Of a DNA stretch of 64,000 nt, positions 28,929-38,927 are shown piece after piece; the stretch's first letter is position 1, and every line of letters begins with the position of its first letter. Made by a program: the position numbers and the translations under genes. Under the pieces are notes generated by a model. The model was not told the DNA's origin. It did not search any database and saw only the letters and a list, made by a program, of their open reading frames with translations. The DNA comes from Gardnerella vaginalis (GTDB taxonomy: Bacteria; Actinomycetota; Actinomycetes; Actinomycetales; Bifidobacteriaceae). Location of the stretch: positions 159,029 through 223,028 of the forward strand of contig NZ_KQ961853.1 of assembly GCF_001563665.1 (NCBI RefSeq), written 5' to 3'.

Positions 28929-31673
28929 ATGCTAAAAATCGCAAATCATACTAAAGTTCGATTGTTCTATAAAGAACTATGCATTAGCCTAGTAGATATG
29001 AATATACAGCATGCACTACGAAATGCAATGAATCGCTTAAGAAATGAAATAACAATAAAAGATTTGATTGGTAGTATATTCATTATTTTTATATCTTTTA
29101 CAATGTTTAAATATCCTTGGAATAGAATTGATGGTCTTATAACACAAGGAAGTATAGTAACTGTCATAATAGTTAGAATTGTTATTGCATCACTGATATG
29201 CGTGCGTAAAATATGGCCAAGCCAAGTAGCTATTATCTTTATTTGCGTTTGCATAATCCACTTGCTTTTAGGACCATCTCTACTTTTTGATGATTTTCTA
29301 GGATTTATTTTACTTTCTAACGTTATTTCAAGAGGAAAACCTGAACATTCTAGAGCATTTGTTATTAGTGCTTATATAACTACTATTTTGTCTGCTATTT
29401 CAATATCTTGGTCAATAGTAATAGGATCATTTTCAGGAAAAGCAAGTAAAGGAATAATATACGCTTGCAAAATTTATAATCCTTCAGCAAACCATCCAGC
29501 TGTGTGCACATCAATTATTTTGAATTTCGCGCTACCTTCAGTAATTTTTGCAATTATAGCAACTACTATCACAGTTATTATTGGTTATTGGCAACGCTCA
29601 AGCTTGCATTTTATTAAACTTTTGCAAGAAAATAATGCAACTATTTTAGCTAATCGCAAACACTGGCAACATATTACCGTCACTTCTGAGCGTGCAAGAA
29701 TTGCTAGAGAGATGCATGATATAGTTGCACATACGCTTTCGATTATCATAGTGCAATCAGATGGCGGAAGATACGCTGCATCACACGATATTCCTCTTGC
29801 CAAAAAAACTATGATCATAATTAAAAATGAAGCAGAACGAGCAATTAACGATATGAAGAAAATGCTAAAAGCATTAAGCGAAACTTCTTCACATGAAGAT
29901 AATTACTCTGAAATATCTTCACTTATTGAGCAAGCTAGAGTTGCATCTCCAAATAATATTTTTTGGCATACTGTCGATGGGAAAAACTCTTCAAACATGC
30001 TTGATTCACAAGCGCAAGCCGTAGCTTATAGAGTTATACAAGAAGCACTTAGTAATATACGAAAGCATGCTGGAGATAGCGTTAGAGTTAAAATTCATGA
30101 ACAATGGGATCTTAAAGGCTTAACTTTAATAATTAACAATGAAATAAATAAAAATGGATCAGAATCTTCTCAAAATATCAACTCAAAAACAAAACACGGA
30201 TATGGCTTAATCGGAATGAAAGAACGACTTGAGCGCATAAACGGTAAATTAACTTCCGGAAAACTAGAAGATGGATCATTTAATATTATTGCTTTCATAC
30301 CATATTCTTATCAAAACGATAAAGCTACACTAAAATTATTAGGTAATAGAATATCAGAAATAAAACACTCAAGCTCACGAATTGAAGCAACTAGTTCAAA
30401 CTTAAAAACAAATCCTATCAATATAGAAAATACTAATAAAAATGAAACACAAACTTTAATAGAAAATAGTGAGCAAAATATAAAAAATATAAAAGATACA
30501 GGAAAAGGATTTAATAGTAAAAAAGTTAGATCAGAAAATAATATTGAAAAAATATCTCAATGGATGCAACAACACTGGCTTATAGGAGATATTATTTGTT
30601 ACTCTCCATGGCTCATACTTTTCCTTATAATTCCAACATACGATTCAATTCTAGGAAATACAGTACCTTACGATAATTGCAATACAATTTTCGTTAATAT
30701 AATGTATAGAGTATTTACACTAACAACTATAGTTCCTATGATGTTTCGGCGAAAAGCTCCAACAGCATGCGCTATAATTGTTTCAATTTGTTCTGCATTA
30801 CAATTGATTTTCTTACAAAATATTATTTATGCAAACTTAACTGTGCCTGCTATTATCTATGCATCAGTTCTATATGGGAAAAAGAACACATGGAAATGGG
30901 TTAGCGCAGCCACTCTTGTTGAATGCACTATTTTCGGCATAAAAACTGCTATTTCTTCGCGAAAATTTACAATGAACGTAACTCTGTTCCAATTTTTCGA
31001 TTCTAAGTATAATATTTCCAATTTTTATGATTTCACGCAAATTATAGCAATTGGACTTATTATAGGATTTTTACTTTCTATAGTTTTATTTATTGTGATT
31101 GCTTTTGCATACTATAAGCGAAATGACAATAATAACTTGTTACTTCTTAAAACTAGAAAAATTGAATTAGAAAAAGAACAACAACAATTACAAACTCTTA
31201 TTGCTAACGCAGAAAGACAACGTATTAGCGCAAATATTCAACAAGAAGTTTCTGTTACATTGCACAGAGTTATAAACGCTGCAAATAATGGAATTTCAAT
31301 GCTAAACGAATACGAAAAAGCAAAAAACAACGAGAATACAGAAGATAACGAAAACAACAACGAAGACAACAACGAAGCTAACAACACAAACAACAACACA
31401 AATATAGAGAACAACAATTTGCAACCTTCAAATGACATAGATCAACAAAAAGAAGATATTGAAAAAGCATTCAAAAATATTGGTAGCGAAGGTCGCTCAG
31501 CTCTTAAATATATGCGAAATTTGCTTGGAATTTTACGAGAAACCGGCTCTAGCGATGAAGCAATAAATAAAAATACAAATGTTCACAATTCAAAAAACAA
31601 TAAACTAGTATTACATCCTGCATCTTCTATTGATGAACAAATTCAACACAGTATTGAAAATAAGCAACAATAA
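28929..31673 (+). CDS. NarL-type sensor histidine kinase fused to a degenerate second kinase half
   Basis: The first part is a complete kinase: five or six membrane segments (about residues 45-225), a HisKA_3 dimerisation block 'RIAREMHDIVAHTLS' with phospho-acceptor H263, and an HATPase domain ending near residue 460 ('GYGLIGMKERLERINGKL'). After an Asn/Lys-rich linker come six more membrane segments (about 555-725) and a second dimerisation-like helix in which 'RISANIQQEVSVTL' (R765 to L778) replaces the acceptor His and following Asp with Q771-Q772. No second ATPase domain follows. The start at 28929 lacks a Shine-Dalgarno; an ATG at 28998 is an alternative. The response regulator begins 18 bases after the stop. 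The signal is unknown. Confidence 0.85.
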   Translation: MLKIANHTKVRLFYKELCISLVDMNIQHALRNAMNRLRNEITIKDLIGSIFIIFISFTMFKYPWNRIDGLITQGSIVTVIIVRIVIASLICVRKIWPSQVAIIFICVCIIHLLLGPSLLFDDFLGFILLSNVISRGKPEHSRAFVISAYITTILSAISISWSIVIGSFSGKASKGIIYACKIYNPSANHPAVCTSIILNFALPSVIFAIIATTITVIIGYWQRSSLHFIKLLQENNATILANRKHWQHITVTSERARIAREMHDIVAHTLSIIIVQSDGGRYAASHDIPLAKKTMIIIKNEAERAINDMKKMLKALSETSSHEDNYSEISSLIEQARVASPNNIFWHTVDGKNSSNMLDSQAQAVAYRVIQEALSNIRKHAGDSVRVKIHEQWDLKGLTLIINNEINKNGSESSQNINSKTKHGYGLIGMKERLERINGKLTSGKLEDGSFNIIAFIPYSYQNDKATLKLLGNRISEIKHSSSRIEATSSNLKTNPINIENTNKNETQTLIENSEQNIKNIKDTGKGFNSKKVRSENNIEKISQWMQQHWLIGDIICYSPWLILFLIIPTYDSILGNTVPYDNCNTIFVNIMYRVFTLTTIVPMMFRRKAPTACAIIVSICSALQLIFLQNIIYANLTVPAIIYASVLYGKKNTWKWVSAATLVECTIFGIKTAISSRKFTMNVTLFQFFDSKYNISNFYDFTQIIAIGLIIGFLLSIVLFIVIAFAYYKRNDNNNLLLLKTRKIELEKEQQQLQTLIANAERQRISANIQQEVSVTLHRVINAANNGISMLNEYEKAKNNENTEDNENNNEDNNEANNTNNNTNIENNNLQPSNDIDQQKEDIEKAFKNIGSEGRSALKYMRNLLGILRETGSSDEAINKNTNVHNSKNNKLVLHPASSIDEQIQHSIENKQQ

Positions 31674-31690
31674 CTTGATACTATTAAATT

Positions 31691-32392
31691 ATGGAAAACA
31701 TTGGAATAATTCGCATAGCAATCGCAGATGATCAAGAGCTAGTACGCGCTGGCTTTGCAATGGTAATCAACTCACAAAAAGATATGCGCGTTGTAGCTCA
31801 AGCTAACAGCGGCGAGCAAATGGTTAAGCTTTCAGAAATTGAGAAACCAGATATTATTTTAATGGATGTTAGAATGCCAAGCATGGATGGCTTAGAAGCA
31901 ACTCGTAAGATTTTGCAACAAAAAATAAGCGTAAATACTCGAATTATTATTCTAACAACTTTTGATCTTGACGAATATGTTATGGCTGCAATTCATGCTG
32001 GAGCATCAGGATTTTTACTTAAAGATACAGAACCAGAAACATTACTTAATTCAATAAGAACTGTTTATCAAGGAAATGCAATTATTGCACCTAGTGCAAC
32101 TAAACGCTTGATTGAAAATATGATGGAACATAATTCAAGCAATTATTCAAATAATAACGATAAAAATTCACAAAATATAACGAATACTAAAGTATCAGAA
32201 TTAACTGATCGCGAATTAGAAGTTTTAATAGAACTTGCACACGGATTATCGAATCAAGAAATTGCAAGCAAATTATTCATTGGACTACCAACAGTTAAAA
32301 CACACGTAGCGCATATTCTATCTAAAATAAATGCTAGAGATCGAGTTCAAGCAGTTGTTTATGCATACGAAAATAATTTAATTAAACATTAA
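31691..32392 (+). CDS. Response regulator, NarL/FixJ family
   Basis: A 233-residue DNA-binding regulator. The receiver domain has acidic residues D13-D14, phospho-acceptor D59 in 'ILMDVRMP', the switch Thr near T90 and K111 in 'FLLKDTEP'. After a short Asn/Ser linker a LuxR-type helix-turn-helix follows: 'LTDRELEVLIELAHGLSNQEIASKLFIGLPTVKTHV' (in two parts), ending 'ARDRVQAVVYAYE'. It is coupled to the kinase upstream and is its likely partner. Targets are unknown; the envelope genes and the ABC exporter nearby are candidates only by location. Confidence 0.95.
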   Translation: MENIGIIRIAIADDQELVRAGFAMVINSQKDMRVVAQANSGEQMVKLSEIEKPDIILMDVRMPSMDGLEATRKILQQKISVNTRIIILTTFDLDEYVMAAIHAGASGFLLKDTEPETLLNSIRTVYQGNAIIAPSATKRLIENMMEHNSSNYSNNNDKNSQNITNTKVSELTDRELEVLIELAHGLSNQEIASKLFIGLPTVKTHVAHILSKINARDRVQAVVYAYENNLIKH

Positions 32393-32594
32393 ATTTATAC
32401 TTTTAATCTTATTCTTGCAATAAGTTTAATTTTACGATTTATTATAAAACTTATTTATAAGTATTTTTTAAGCGTGTATCTTACTTATCTTACTTATCTT
32501 CATATCTGCTCAATAGTTTTAGTAATAATGCAACATTCAAAACTCAATTCTTTTATCATTATCTATTAGATAAGAATACATATTACTAAATTCA

Positions 32595-32632
32595 AAAGAG
32601 GTTGAAATGCACTATGCAATTTCAACCTCTTT
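32595..32632. terminator. Bidirectional terminator after the response regulator
   Basis: A perfect 14-bp stem, AAAGAGGTTGAAAT (32595-32608) with ATTTCAACCTCTTT (32619-32632), lies between converging genes. T-rich sequence follows on both strands. The rest of the 303-base spacer (32393-32695) shows no gene. Confidence 0.92.
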
Positions 32633-32695
32633 CTAGTCACAAACTGTGATATAAGCTTAAAGAAGCTACATAATATTTCGATTCTGCTGTACTTA

Positions 32696-34546
32696 TTACT
32701 TACGTCGATGACGCATAACAGTAACACCAGTAGCTGCAATACCTGCAAAAGCAACAATAGCTACAACAGCCAAAATTATATTTTCAGCAACCTTATTCTC
32801 TCTTACAGAGCTTGCTTCAGTATGCGATTTATCTCTAGCAACAGGCTCTTTTTCTTTAACTTCTTCACTTCCTTCAGTGCTTTCAACTTCTTTAGCATTT
32901 GATTCTGGAACCTGAGAGTCAGAAGAATTACCATTTTTAGAAGAATTGTTCGAATTAGTATTCGTATGCGATTGAGCTTTACTTGCTGAATCATTCGATT
33001 TACTCGAAGATTTAGACACACGAACTACTGCTGCTTTAACCGGTTTTTCTTCTTTAGATTTGCTAACTACTTTAACAGATTCTTCTACTTTATTAACACG
33101 ATTAGAAGAAGTTTCTTTAGTTTCACTTGAAGGCGCTTCGGAAGGAGTTTCAGAAGAAGTTCCAGAATGCTTTTTAGAAGGCGCTCCCGAAGAATCAGAA
33201 TTATCTTTTGAATTTACAGAAGATTGCGGATTATTAGGAGCAATTCTTCTTTCAGATTCATTAGATTGTGTTTGAGAATCAGAATTATTTCTTTTAGGAA
33301 CAGATGAAGTAGAGCCACTTTCAGAGCTCTTCTTCTTATTTTCCGCTTTGTAAGCTTTCAAAGCTTCAAGTTCAGCTAATGCAAGACTATGCTGATTCTT
33401 AAGATCCTTCAAAGTATCTTCTAAATTATTCTTTGCTGTTTCACCGTTTTCTTTTTGAGTTTGTAAATTTTTTAGAAGATCTTTAAGTACAGCAATATTT
33501 GTTTGCAAACCATCAATCTTTTTATTTCTTTCAGATTCATTATAAGAAAGCTCATAACTGTTGATATCTACTTCTATTGCAGAAAGCTCTTCTTTAATGT
33601 TTTCAATAGAACTAGTCTTATCATTCAAATCTTTAAGCTTATCTTCTGTATCTTGTTTTGCAATTTCTAAATCTTGCTTAATACTTTCAAGCTGCTTAGA
33701 TTGCTCTTCGAACGACTTTACAGCTTCATTAAACTTAGGCTCAAGCTGATTCAAAGTAGAATTCATATCGCTAAGCTTAAGCTTCTTTACACCAATTTCC
33801 TGATTTAAAGAATTAAACTCTTTTTCAGCATTTTCAAGATCAGAACGCAATTTATCATAATCTGCATTATCTTGATGCTCTGCATCATCCAATGATTTCG
33901 AAGCTTCATCTACTTTAGCAATAAGTTTTAGCAGAGCAGCTCTATCCTTTTCTATTTCTTCAGAAAGAACTTTAATGTCTGAATTAAGAACCTGCATCTT
34001 ATTCTCATAGTTTTTATATATTTTCTCGTATGAATCTTTCTTAGAAGATTCTTCACTCTCAAGAGAAATAAGAGAATCTAATTCATTTTTTGATTTTTCA
34101 TAATTATCTTTAGACTGTTCTTTTTGAATTTCAAGATTTTTAAGTTCTGCTTCTTTTCGCTGCTTTTGCTTCTTAAGATCTTTTATAGCAGCTTGTGCTT
34201 GAGCTAAATCAGTTCCAATAACTTTCTTTATTCCATCAAGTTCTTTTTGTCTTTGTGCAATACCTTTTGTTAGAGTCTGAATTTCCTCTATAGTCTTATT
34301 TAATTTATTGACTACATCTTCAAGATTTTTAGTTTGCTCATCAATTTTGGACTTTAATTCTTCAATGTTATGCTCAACTTGCAATAATTTATTTTCAGTA
34401 GACGCATTAACAGTCGTCTCTGATACCGTAAGAGTATTATCTTTTACTTCGTTCGCTGCATCTTTAGCCCATGCTGGCATTGGACTTTGCAAAGACAACA
34501 ACAATCCTGCGATTACTGCGGCAGATTTTTTATTGACCGTTACCAT
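32696..34546 (-). CDS. Secreted, membrane-anchored coiled-coil protein of unknown function
   Basis: The 616 residues begin with a signal peptide ('KSAAVIAGLLLSLQSPMPAWA', about residues 7-27 with an AWA cleavage site; written here as its parts K-S to A-W-A). Residues 45-400 are one long heptad-rich coiled coil of Glu, Lys, Leu and Gln. Residues 400-570 are low-complexity Ser/Asn/Lys/Glu. A single membrane segment (about 587-609) and a basic tail 'RHRRK' end the protein. No LPXTG, NlpC/P60, CHAP or other enzyme domain is visible. It would stand on the cell surface, held by its C-terminal helix. AAGGAG lies at good spacing before the ATG. It could be a structural or adhesive stalk, or a partner of a peptidoglycan hydrolase; neither is shown. 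Confidence 0.8.
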   Translation of the reverse strand: MVTVNKKSAAVIAGLLLSLQSPMPAWAKDAANEVKDNTLTVSETTVNASTENKLLQVEHNIEELKSKIDEQTKNLEDVVNKLNKTIEEIQTLTKGIAQRQKELDGIKKVIGTDLAQAQAAIKDLKKQKQRKEAELKNLEIQKEQSKDNYEKSKNELDSLISLESEESSKKDSYEKIYKNYENKMQVLNSDIKVLSEEIEKDRAALLKLIAKVDEASKSLDDAEHQDNADYDKLRSDLENAEKEFNSLNQEIGVKKLKLSDMNSTLNQLEPKFNEAVKSFEEQSKQLESIKQDLEIAKQDTEDKLKDLNDKTSSIENIKEELSAIEVDINSYELSYNESERNKKIDGLQTNIAVLKDLLKNLQTQKENGETAKNNLEDTLKDLKNQHSLALAELEALKAYKAENKKKSSESGSTSSVPKRNNSDSQTQSNESERRIAPNNPQSSVNSKDNSDSSGAPSKKHSGTSSETPSEAPSSETKETSSNRVNKVEESVKVVSKSKEEKPVKAAVVRVSKSSSKSNDSASKAQSHTNTNSNNSSKNGNSSDSQVPESNAKEVESTEGSEEVKEKEPVARDKSHTEASSVRENKVAENIILAVVAIVAFAGIAATGVTVMRHRRK

Positions 34547-35020
34547 ATTTTCTACTCCTTGCTCGTAGCGGCCTTCATGTCTAACTTATGTCAGCAGTCA
34601 ATCTGAGCATAACAAAGTAATAAATACAAAAACAAGTCAAAAGATACGGAATATTTCCTGTTAACAAATTGATTACGTATATTAAACATAACAAATTCAA
34701 GAATATACTGAAAAACTTGATTATACAGTGGATAAATATACACTATGTTGAATGTTATTCGTAAACAATACTTACTTTTTTACAAATTAAAACCGCTTAC
34801 ACTCTGCGTGTCGAAATCTTAACAGAAAAAAATAATGCCAACATGTGATTAAACATGTCAGCACTACTTTAAACGTTTTAGCTACATAAAATTTTCAGCC
34901 ACTATGAGAAATTACTTAATATTTTTCATTGCACATATTTTATTTAATTATTGTATACATTGTTTATTCCGCTGCAGCAGCTGCTGAATAAAGTAATATC
35001 ATTTAGTTAAAAATATGCAT
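34547..35020. other. Spacer holding the coiled-coil gene promoter and a GC-rich hairpin
   Basis: No gene is visible in this AT-rich stretch. At 34964-34991 an isolated GC-rich core (CCGCTGCAGCAGCTGCTG) with overlapping palindromes CTGCAG and CAGCTG is flanked by TTATTC and GAATAA, which pair. The promoter of the coiled-coil gene should lie just above 34560, but I cannot place it with confidence. Confidence 0.5.
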
Positions 35021-35062
35021 AATTAAAGGGTTATAGACCAAGATGCCTATAACCCTTTAATT
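35021..35062 (-). terminator. Terminator of the ABC exporter operon
   Basis: A perfect 16-bp stem, AATTAAAGGGTTATAG (35021-35036) with CTATAACCCTTTAATT (35047-35062), begins 11 bases after the permease stop codon. On the minus strand it is followed by ATGCATATTTTTAA. Confidence 0.9.
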
Positions 35063-35072
35063 ACTGTAAATA

Positions 35073-37763
35073 CTATTCGTCTGCAAGAGCAACAACAGGC
35101 GAAGACTTAACTGCTCTACGAGCTGGAAGCACACTGGAAAGAAGCGCTGCAAACAAAGCAATTAGAGCGAGAACCGCGTAAATAGTCCAATCAATTACAA
35201 ACGGAACTTTGCCAATTACGCTAAACACCATGTAGGATCCAATCCATCCAAACACTGTTCCAACAATCAAGCCAGAAACAGTGCTTGTTAGTGAAATCAA
35301 TGTTGCTTCCATCGCAAGAGATCTCCTAACCTGTCCCCTTGTCATGCCTATTGCACGCAAAGTTGCAGATTCTTTAGTTCGCTCAATAACAGACAAGCTT
35401 AGCGTGTTTGCAACGCCTATTAAAGCAATCACAACAGCTACTGCTATTAAGCCAACGAGAAGCATCATCATTGTATCAATAGCACTCTCCCACATCGCTC
35501 GCTCAAACACGCTTCCTGTAGACATAACTTCCGCATAGTTAGATGTAACATTTCGAATATTTTTAACAATATCTATAAGATTCGCATTTCTAGAATTCAG
35601 CGAAATGAGCAGAATATGCGTTGTAGGCTTAAGGTAGTTATTGAAGTAAGATTTGCTAACAAAAGAAGTATTGTTTGAATCTACTGAAACATTTCGATAC
35701 TTCTTAAACTGAACTTGCTTTACAGTAATACTCTTATTATTGTTACTAGAATCCGTATTCATGCCAGTAAATGGCGTAAAATTATCATTATTATCGTCAT
35801 TAGAATTGTACTTTTCTACGTAAGCTTGCAAATTAAGACTTCCCTTTTTAAGATCAAAAGGTTCTTCACCTTCATCAGGCTTAGGTAAAAGCACAGAATC
35901 CTTGTTTATATTAACGCCATCGAGATCAGTGTGCATTACATTTCGAAGTTGATCTACATTATCAACTCCAGCTACCAGAGTGTATTCAGTTTCACCTTTA
36001 GCATTCTTAAAAGTCATAGGAACTGCAGGAAGCAACTCAGTATGCTTTATTCCACTAATCTTTGAAATGTCAGCAGCTAAAGACTCATCAACATTCTTAC
36101 CTTGAACAATAATGTCAACACTGTAACGATCGTCAACAACACCTTTAAGAGTTGCTTTACCGCAAATTGCGCCAGTTACAACTGTTGAAACAAGCGTTAC
36201 ACCAATAAGCAAAGCAGTTCCAGTCGCTGCAACTCTTCTAGGATTTCGCTGTACGTTTGCGTTAGCAACTTTAGATGAAGGCCCACAAAGTGCCATAACT
36301 GCGCCAGTTGCTCTCATAGCAAACGGCATCCAGAATGTTGCAGTAATAACAATACCAATGAACACAAGCGAGCATCCAAAAATCGCTCCAAGCAAAGTCA
36401 TCCAAGAGTTCGAACCAGCATTAACTGACCTCCCAGCAAGCATGCTTGCTAAAATATTAATACTTAAAGCTGTAGCTAAAATACCAGCAACAATAAATAT
36501 CACTCCGAAAACAGCACGAAGAATACTTGCTCGCTTATCTTTAATCAAATCCATTGGACGCAACGCTTCCATCGGAGTTACTTTTGTAGCAGAACGAGCA
36601 GCACTCATAGAAGCAAGAACTGTTACAATTGCGCCAATTACTATTGGCCATACAATCGCAGGAAGTGAAACAATCAAAGGAATCTTAGATAATGGTCCAG
36701 AATTAATATTCACGTTACTAATTGCGCCCATAAATCCAATTGCACAAAGCACGCCAATAGAAGCAGAAATAACTCCAAGTATTGCAGCTTCAAGTAAAAC
36801 TGCTGCATAAAGCTGATGCGATTGTGCGCCAATCACGCGCAAAAGTGCAAGAGTTCTCCTACGCTGTGCAACTAATACTTGGAACGTGTTTGCAATAACA
36901 AGAGAAGAAACCAGCAGAGCTAAAACACCAAACGACATAAGGAACATAGTTATAAAATTAGTGCCGTTGGAAATATTTCGAACAGCTCTTACACCAACTT
37001 CATGCCTAGACATAAGTGAGAATTGCTCTGGAAGCAAAGCGTTAATCTTATGAGATAAATCGTTTATTTTAGATTCATCAATACTCATGTATACTTTGCT
37101 TTGCACAACTTGATTGTCAAAATTCTTAAGATTATTGAGTTTTGCACAAAAATCATTCGTTACGCCACCAAGATACGTACCGCGATATGAAGTTGGTATT
37201 TGAGAATGTTCTCCATCGTCTACAAGACCAACCACACGAACATCGTACGATTTTTCTTTATCTCCGCCAGTGTCATCTACTTTAACCAAAGTTATAGTAT
37301 CGCCAACGTTTGCATGTATTGATTTAGCAATACTTTTAATAAGCGTAATTTCGCCTATTTTTTGCGGATCCCTACCTTCTGTTGATTTATAAACAGGAAG
37401 ATTTCCATACAAACCACTAGACCAAGCAATACTCGTAACTGATTTATCACCTTTTTCTACTTTTACAAGCGCAGTCGCGTCATCACTGCGAATGCCATTA
37501 ACACCAGGCATCTTCGATATTTCATCTAGATGAAGGTCTTTGTAATGAATTTCACTACTTGGAGAACTGTTAGGATTTTTAAATGAGATTGCATAATTTG
37601 CACTACCAAATTCTTCTGTTGCATTGCGAACAACCAAGTCGTCAACACTATTTGCAAAAAGCAAAGTAGCGCTCATAAACATGCTGCCTATAAGAATTGC
37701 AATTCCAGAGGCGATTAGCATGCGTACGCTTTTACGCATAAGTTTTAGTGCAATTTTCCACAT
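35073..37763 (-). CDS. ABC transporter permease, FtsX/MacB type
   Basis: An 896-residue permease with the duplicated FtsX plan: one N-terminal membrane segment (about 17-36), an extracellular domain, three membrane segments (about 265-390, including 'ALLRVIGAQSHQLYAAVL'), further segments near 415-490, a second extracellular domain with an Asn/Ser-rich stretch (about 545-750), and a last FtsX block 'ATLRAIGMTRGQVRRSLAMEA' with three segments. Proteins of this type export lipids, peptides or toxins, or act as mechanotransmitters. Its ATPase is encoded 18 bases upstream. The substrate is unknown; no bacteriocin precursor is seen nearby. Confidence 0.9.
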   Translation of the reverse strand: MWKIALKLMRKSVRMLIASGIAILIGSMFMSATLLFANSVDDLVVRNATEEFGSANYAISFKNPNSSPSSEIHYKDLHLDEISKMPGVNGIRSDDATALVKVEKGDKSVTSIAWSSGLYGNLPVYKSTEGRDPQKIGEITLIKSIAKSIHANVGDTITLVKVDDTGGDKEKSYDVRVVGLVDDGEHSQIPTSYRGTYLGGVTNDFCAKLNNLKNFDNQVVQSKVYMSIDESKINDLSHKINALLPEQFSLMSRHEVGVRAVRNISNGTNFITMFLMSFGVLALLVSSLVIANTFQVLVAQRRRTLALLRVIGAQSHQLYAAVLLEAAILGVISASIGVLCAIGFMGAISNVNINSGPLSKIPLIVSLPAIVWPIVIGAIVTVLASMSAARSATKVTPMEALRPMDLIKDKRASILRAVFGVIFIVAGILATALSINILASMLAGRSVNAGSNSWMTLLGAIFGCSLVFIGIVITATFWMPFAMRATGAVMALCGPSSKVANANVQRNPRRVAATGTALLIGVTLVSTVVTGAICGKATLKGVVDDRYSVDIIVQGKNVDESLAADISKISGIKHTELLPAVPMTFKNAKGETEYTLVAGVDNVDQLRNVMHTDLDGVNINKDSVLLPKPDEGEEPFDLKKGSLNLQAYVEKYNSNDDNNDNFTPFTGMNTDSSNNNKSITVKQVQFKKYRNVSVDSNNTSFVSKSYFNNYLKPTTHILLISLNSRNANLIDIVKNIRNVTSNYAEVMSTGSVFERAMWESAIDTMMMLLVGLIAVAVVIALIGVANTLSLSVIERTKESATLRAIGMTRGQVRRSLAMEATLISLTSTVSGLIVGTVFGWIGSYMVFSVIGKVPFVIDWTIYAVLALIALFAALLSSVLPARRAVKSSPVVALADE

Positions 37764-37781
37764 TCTAACTTCACCACCTTG

Positions 37782-38678
37782 TTATTGCAATTGAGCAGAA
37801 TTATAAGAATTAGAAGATGCATCAGAATTTACGTATACGCTAGGCTCTTCACTTCGCTCCATAAGCATCTTGCTCATGCCTTGTGCAGTAGGATTTTGCA
37901 CGTCTTCAACGATTTGACCATCTGCAAATACGATTGCTCGATCTGCATAAGACGCTGCAACTGCATCATGCGTAACCATAATCACAGTTTGACCAAACTC
38001 AGTTACAGACTTCTTCAAGAAACGCAAAACTTCTGAACTAGAAGCAGAATCGAGATTACCAGTAGGCTCGTCTGCAAAAACTACGGAAGGCTTAGAAATC
38101 AAAGCTCTAGCAATTGCAACTCTCTGACGCTGACCACCAGAAAGCTCAGCAGGCCTGTGCTTTAAACGATCTTGCAAGCCAAGAGTTAAAACCAAAGTGT
38201 TAAACCATTGCTTATCTGGCTTTTTGCCTGCCAAAGTAAGAGGCATAAGAATATTTTGCTCAGCGTCAAACATTGGAAGAAGATTAAAACTTTGGAAAAT
38301 AAAACCAACCATTTCACGACGCATAAGCGTAAGCTGTTTGTCATTCATGGTTGTAATATCTAAGCCATCAACTAAAACTTTTCCGAAATTAACGCTGTCA
38401 AGACCAGCTAAAGCATGCATTAAAGTTGATTTACCAGAGCCAGACGGGCCCATAATTGCAGTAAATTTACCACGCTCAAAGCTAACGCTTACATCGCGCA
38501 AAGCGTGAACAATACCTGCACCCTTTCCGAAATCTTTTACAACATGCAAAGCTGCAACTGCTGTTTCACCAATTAGCTCCGAATCAATATTATTTGAAGT
38601 AAATCTATTATCTTTTGCATCAATTCCAAATTCATACGTATTATTCGCATATGAATTTTGTCCATATTCACTATCCAT
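37782..38678 (-). CDS. ABC transporter ATP-binding protein, MacB/LolD type
   Basis: The 298 residues have an N-terminal extension of about 35 residues rich in Asn and Asp, Walker A 'GPSGSGKST', signature 'ELSGGQRQRVAIARAL', Walker B 'VVFADEPTGNLDS' and the switch 'MVTHD'. The DEPTGNLD form is typical of the LolD/MacB/FtsE group that partners FtsX-type permeases. The C-terminal tail is Ser/Asn-rich. It is first in a two-gene operon with the permease downstream. AAAGGAGC precedes the ATG. Confidence 0.94.
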   Translation of the reverse strand: MDSEYGQNSYANNTYEFGIDAKDNRFTSNNIDSELIGETAVAALHVVKDFGKGAGIVHALRDVSVSFERGKFTAIMGPSGSGKSTLMHALAGLDSVNFGKVLVDGLDITTMNDKQLTLMRREMVGFIFQSFNLLPMFDAEQNILMPLTLAGKKPDKQWFNTLVLTLGLQDRLKHRPAELSGGQRQRVAIARALISKPSVVFADEPTGNLDSASSSEVLRFLKKSVTEFGQTVIMVTHDAVAASYADRAIVFADGQIVEDVQNPTAQGMSKMLMERSEEPSVYVNSDASSNSYNSAQLQ

Positions 38679-38927
38679 TCCAGCTCCTTTATAGATTTAA
38701 TTGATTGCATAGTAAACCTATTGCTAATAATCAAACTTAAAGTAAATTATTATGAATTGATATCGTTCTAAAGATTGAAATTTATTAAATAAAAAAATTT
38801 AACTCAAACTTAAGTATGATTTGAAGTTTTAATTATTGATTTTAAACACAACACGCCGTTAAAGAACTTCTGACCACATAGATTCAAAAAACTGGATTTC
38901 TTCGATTTTCATTGATGAAATAACAAC

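Noticed and set aside
35073..38678. Bacteriocin or lantibiotic export and immunity locus
   Set aside because: The transporter type would allow it, but there is no precursor peptide, modification enzyme or peptidase domain nearby.
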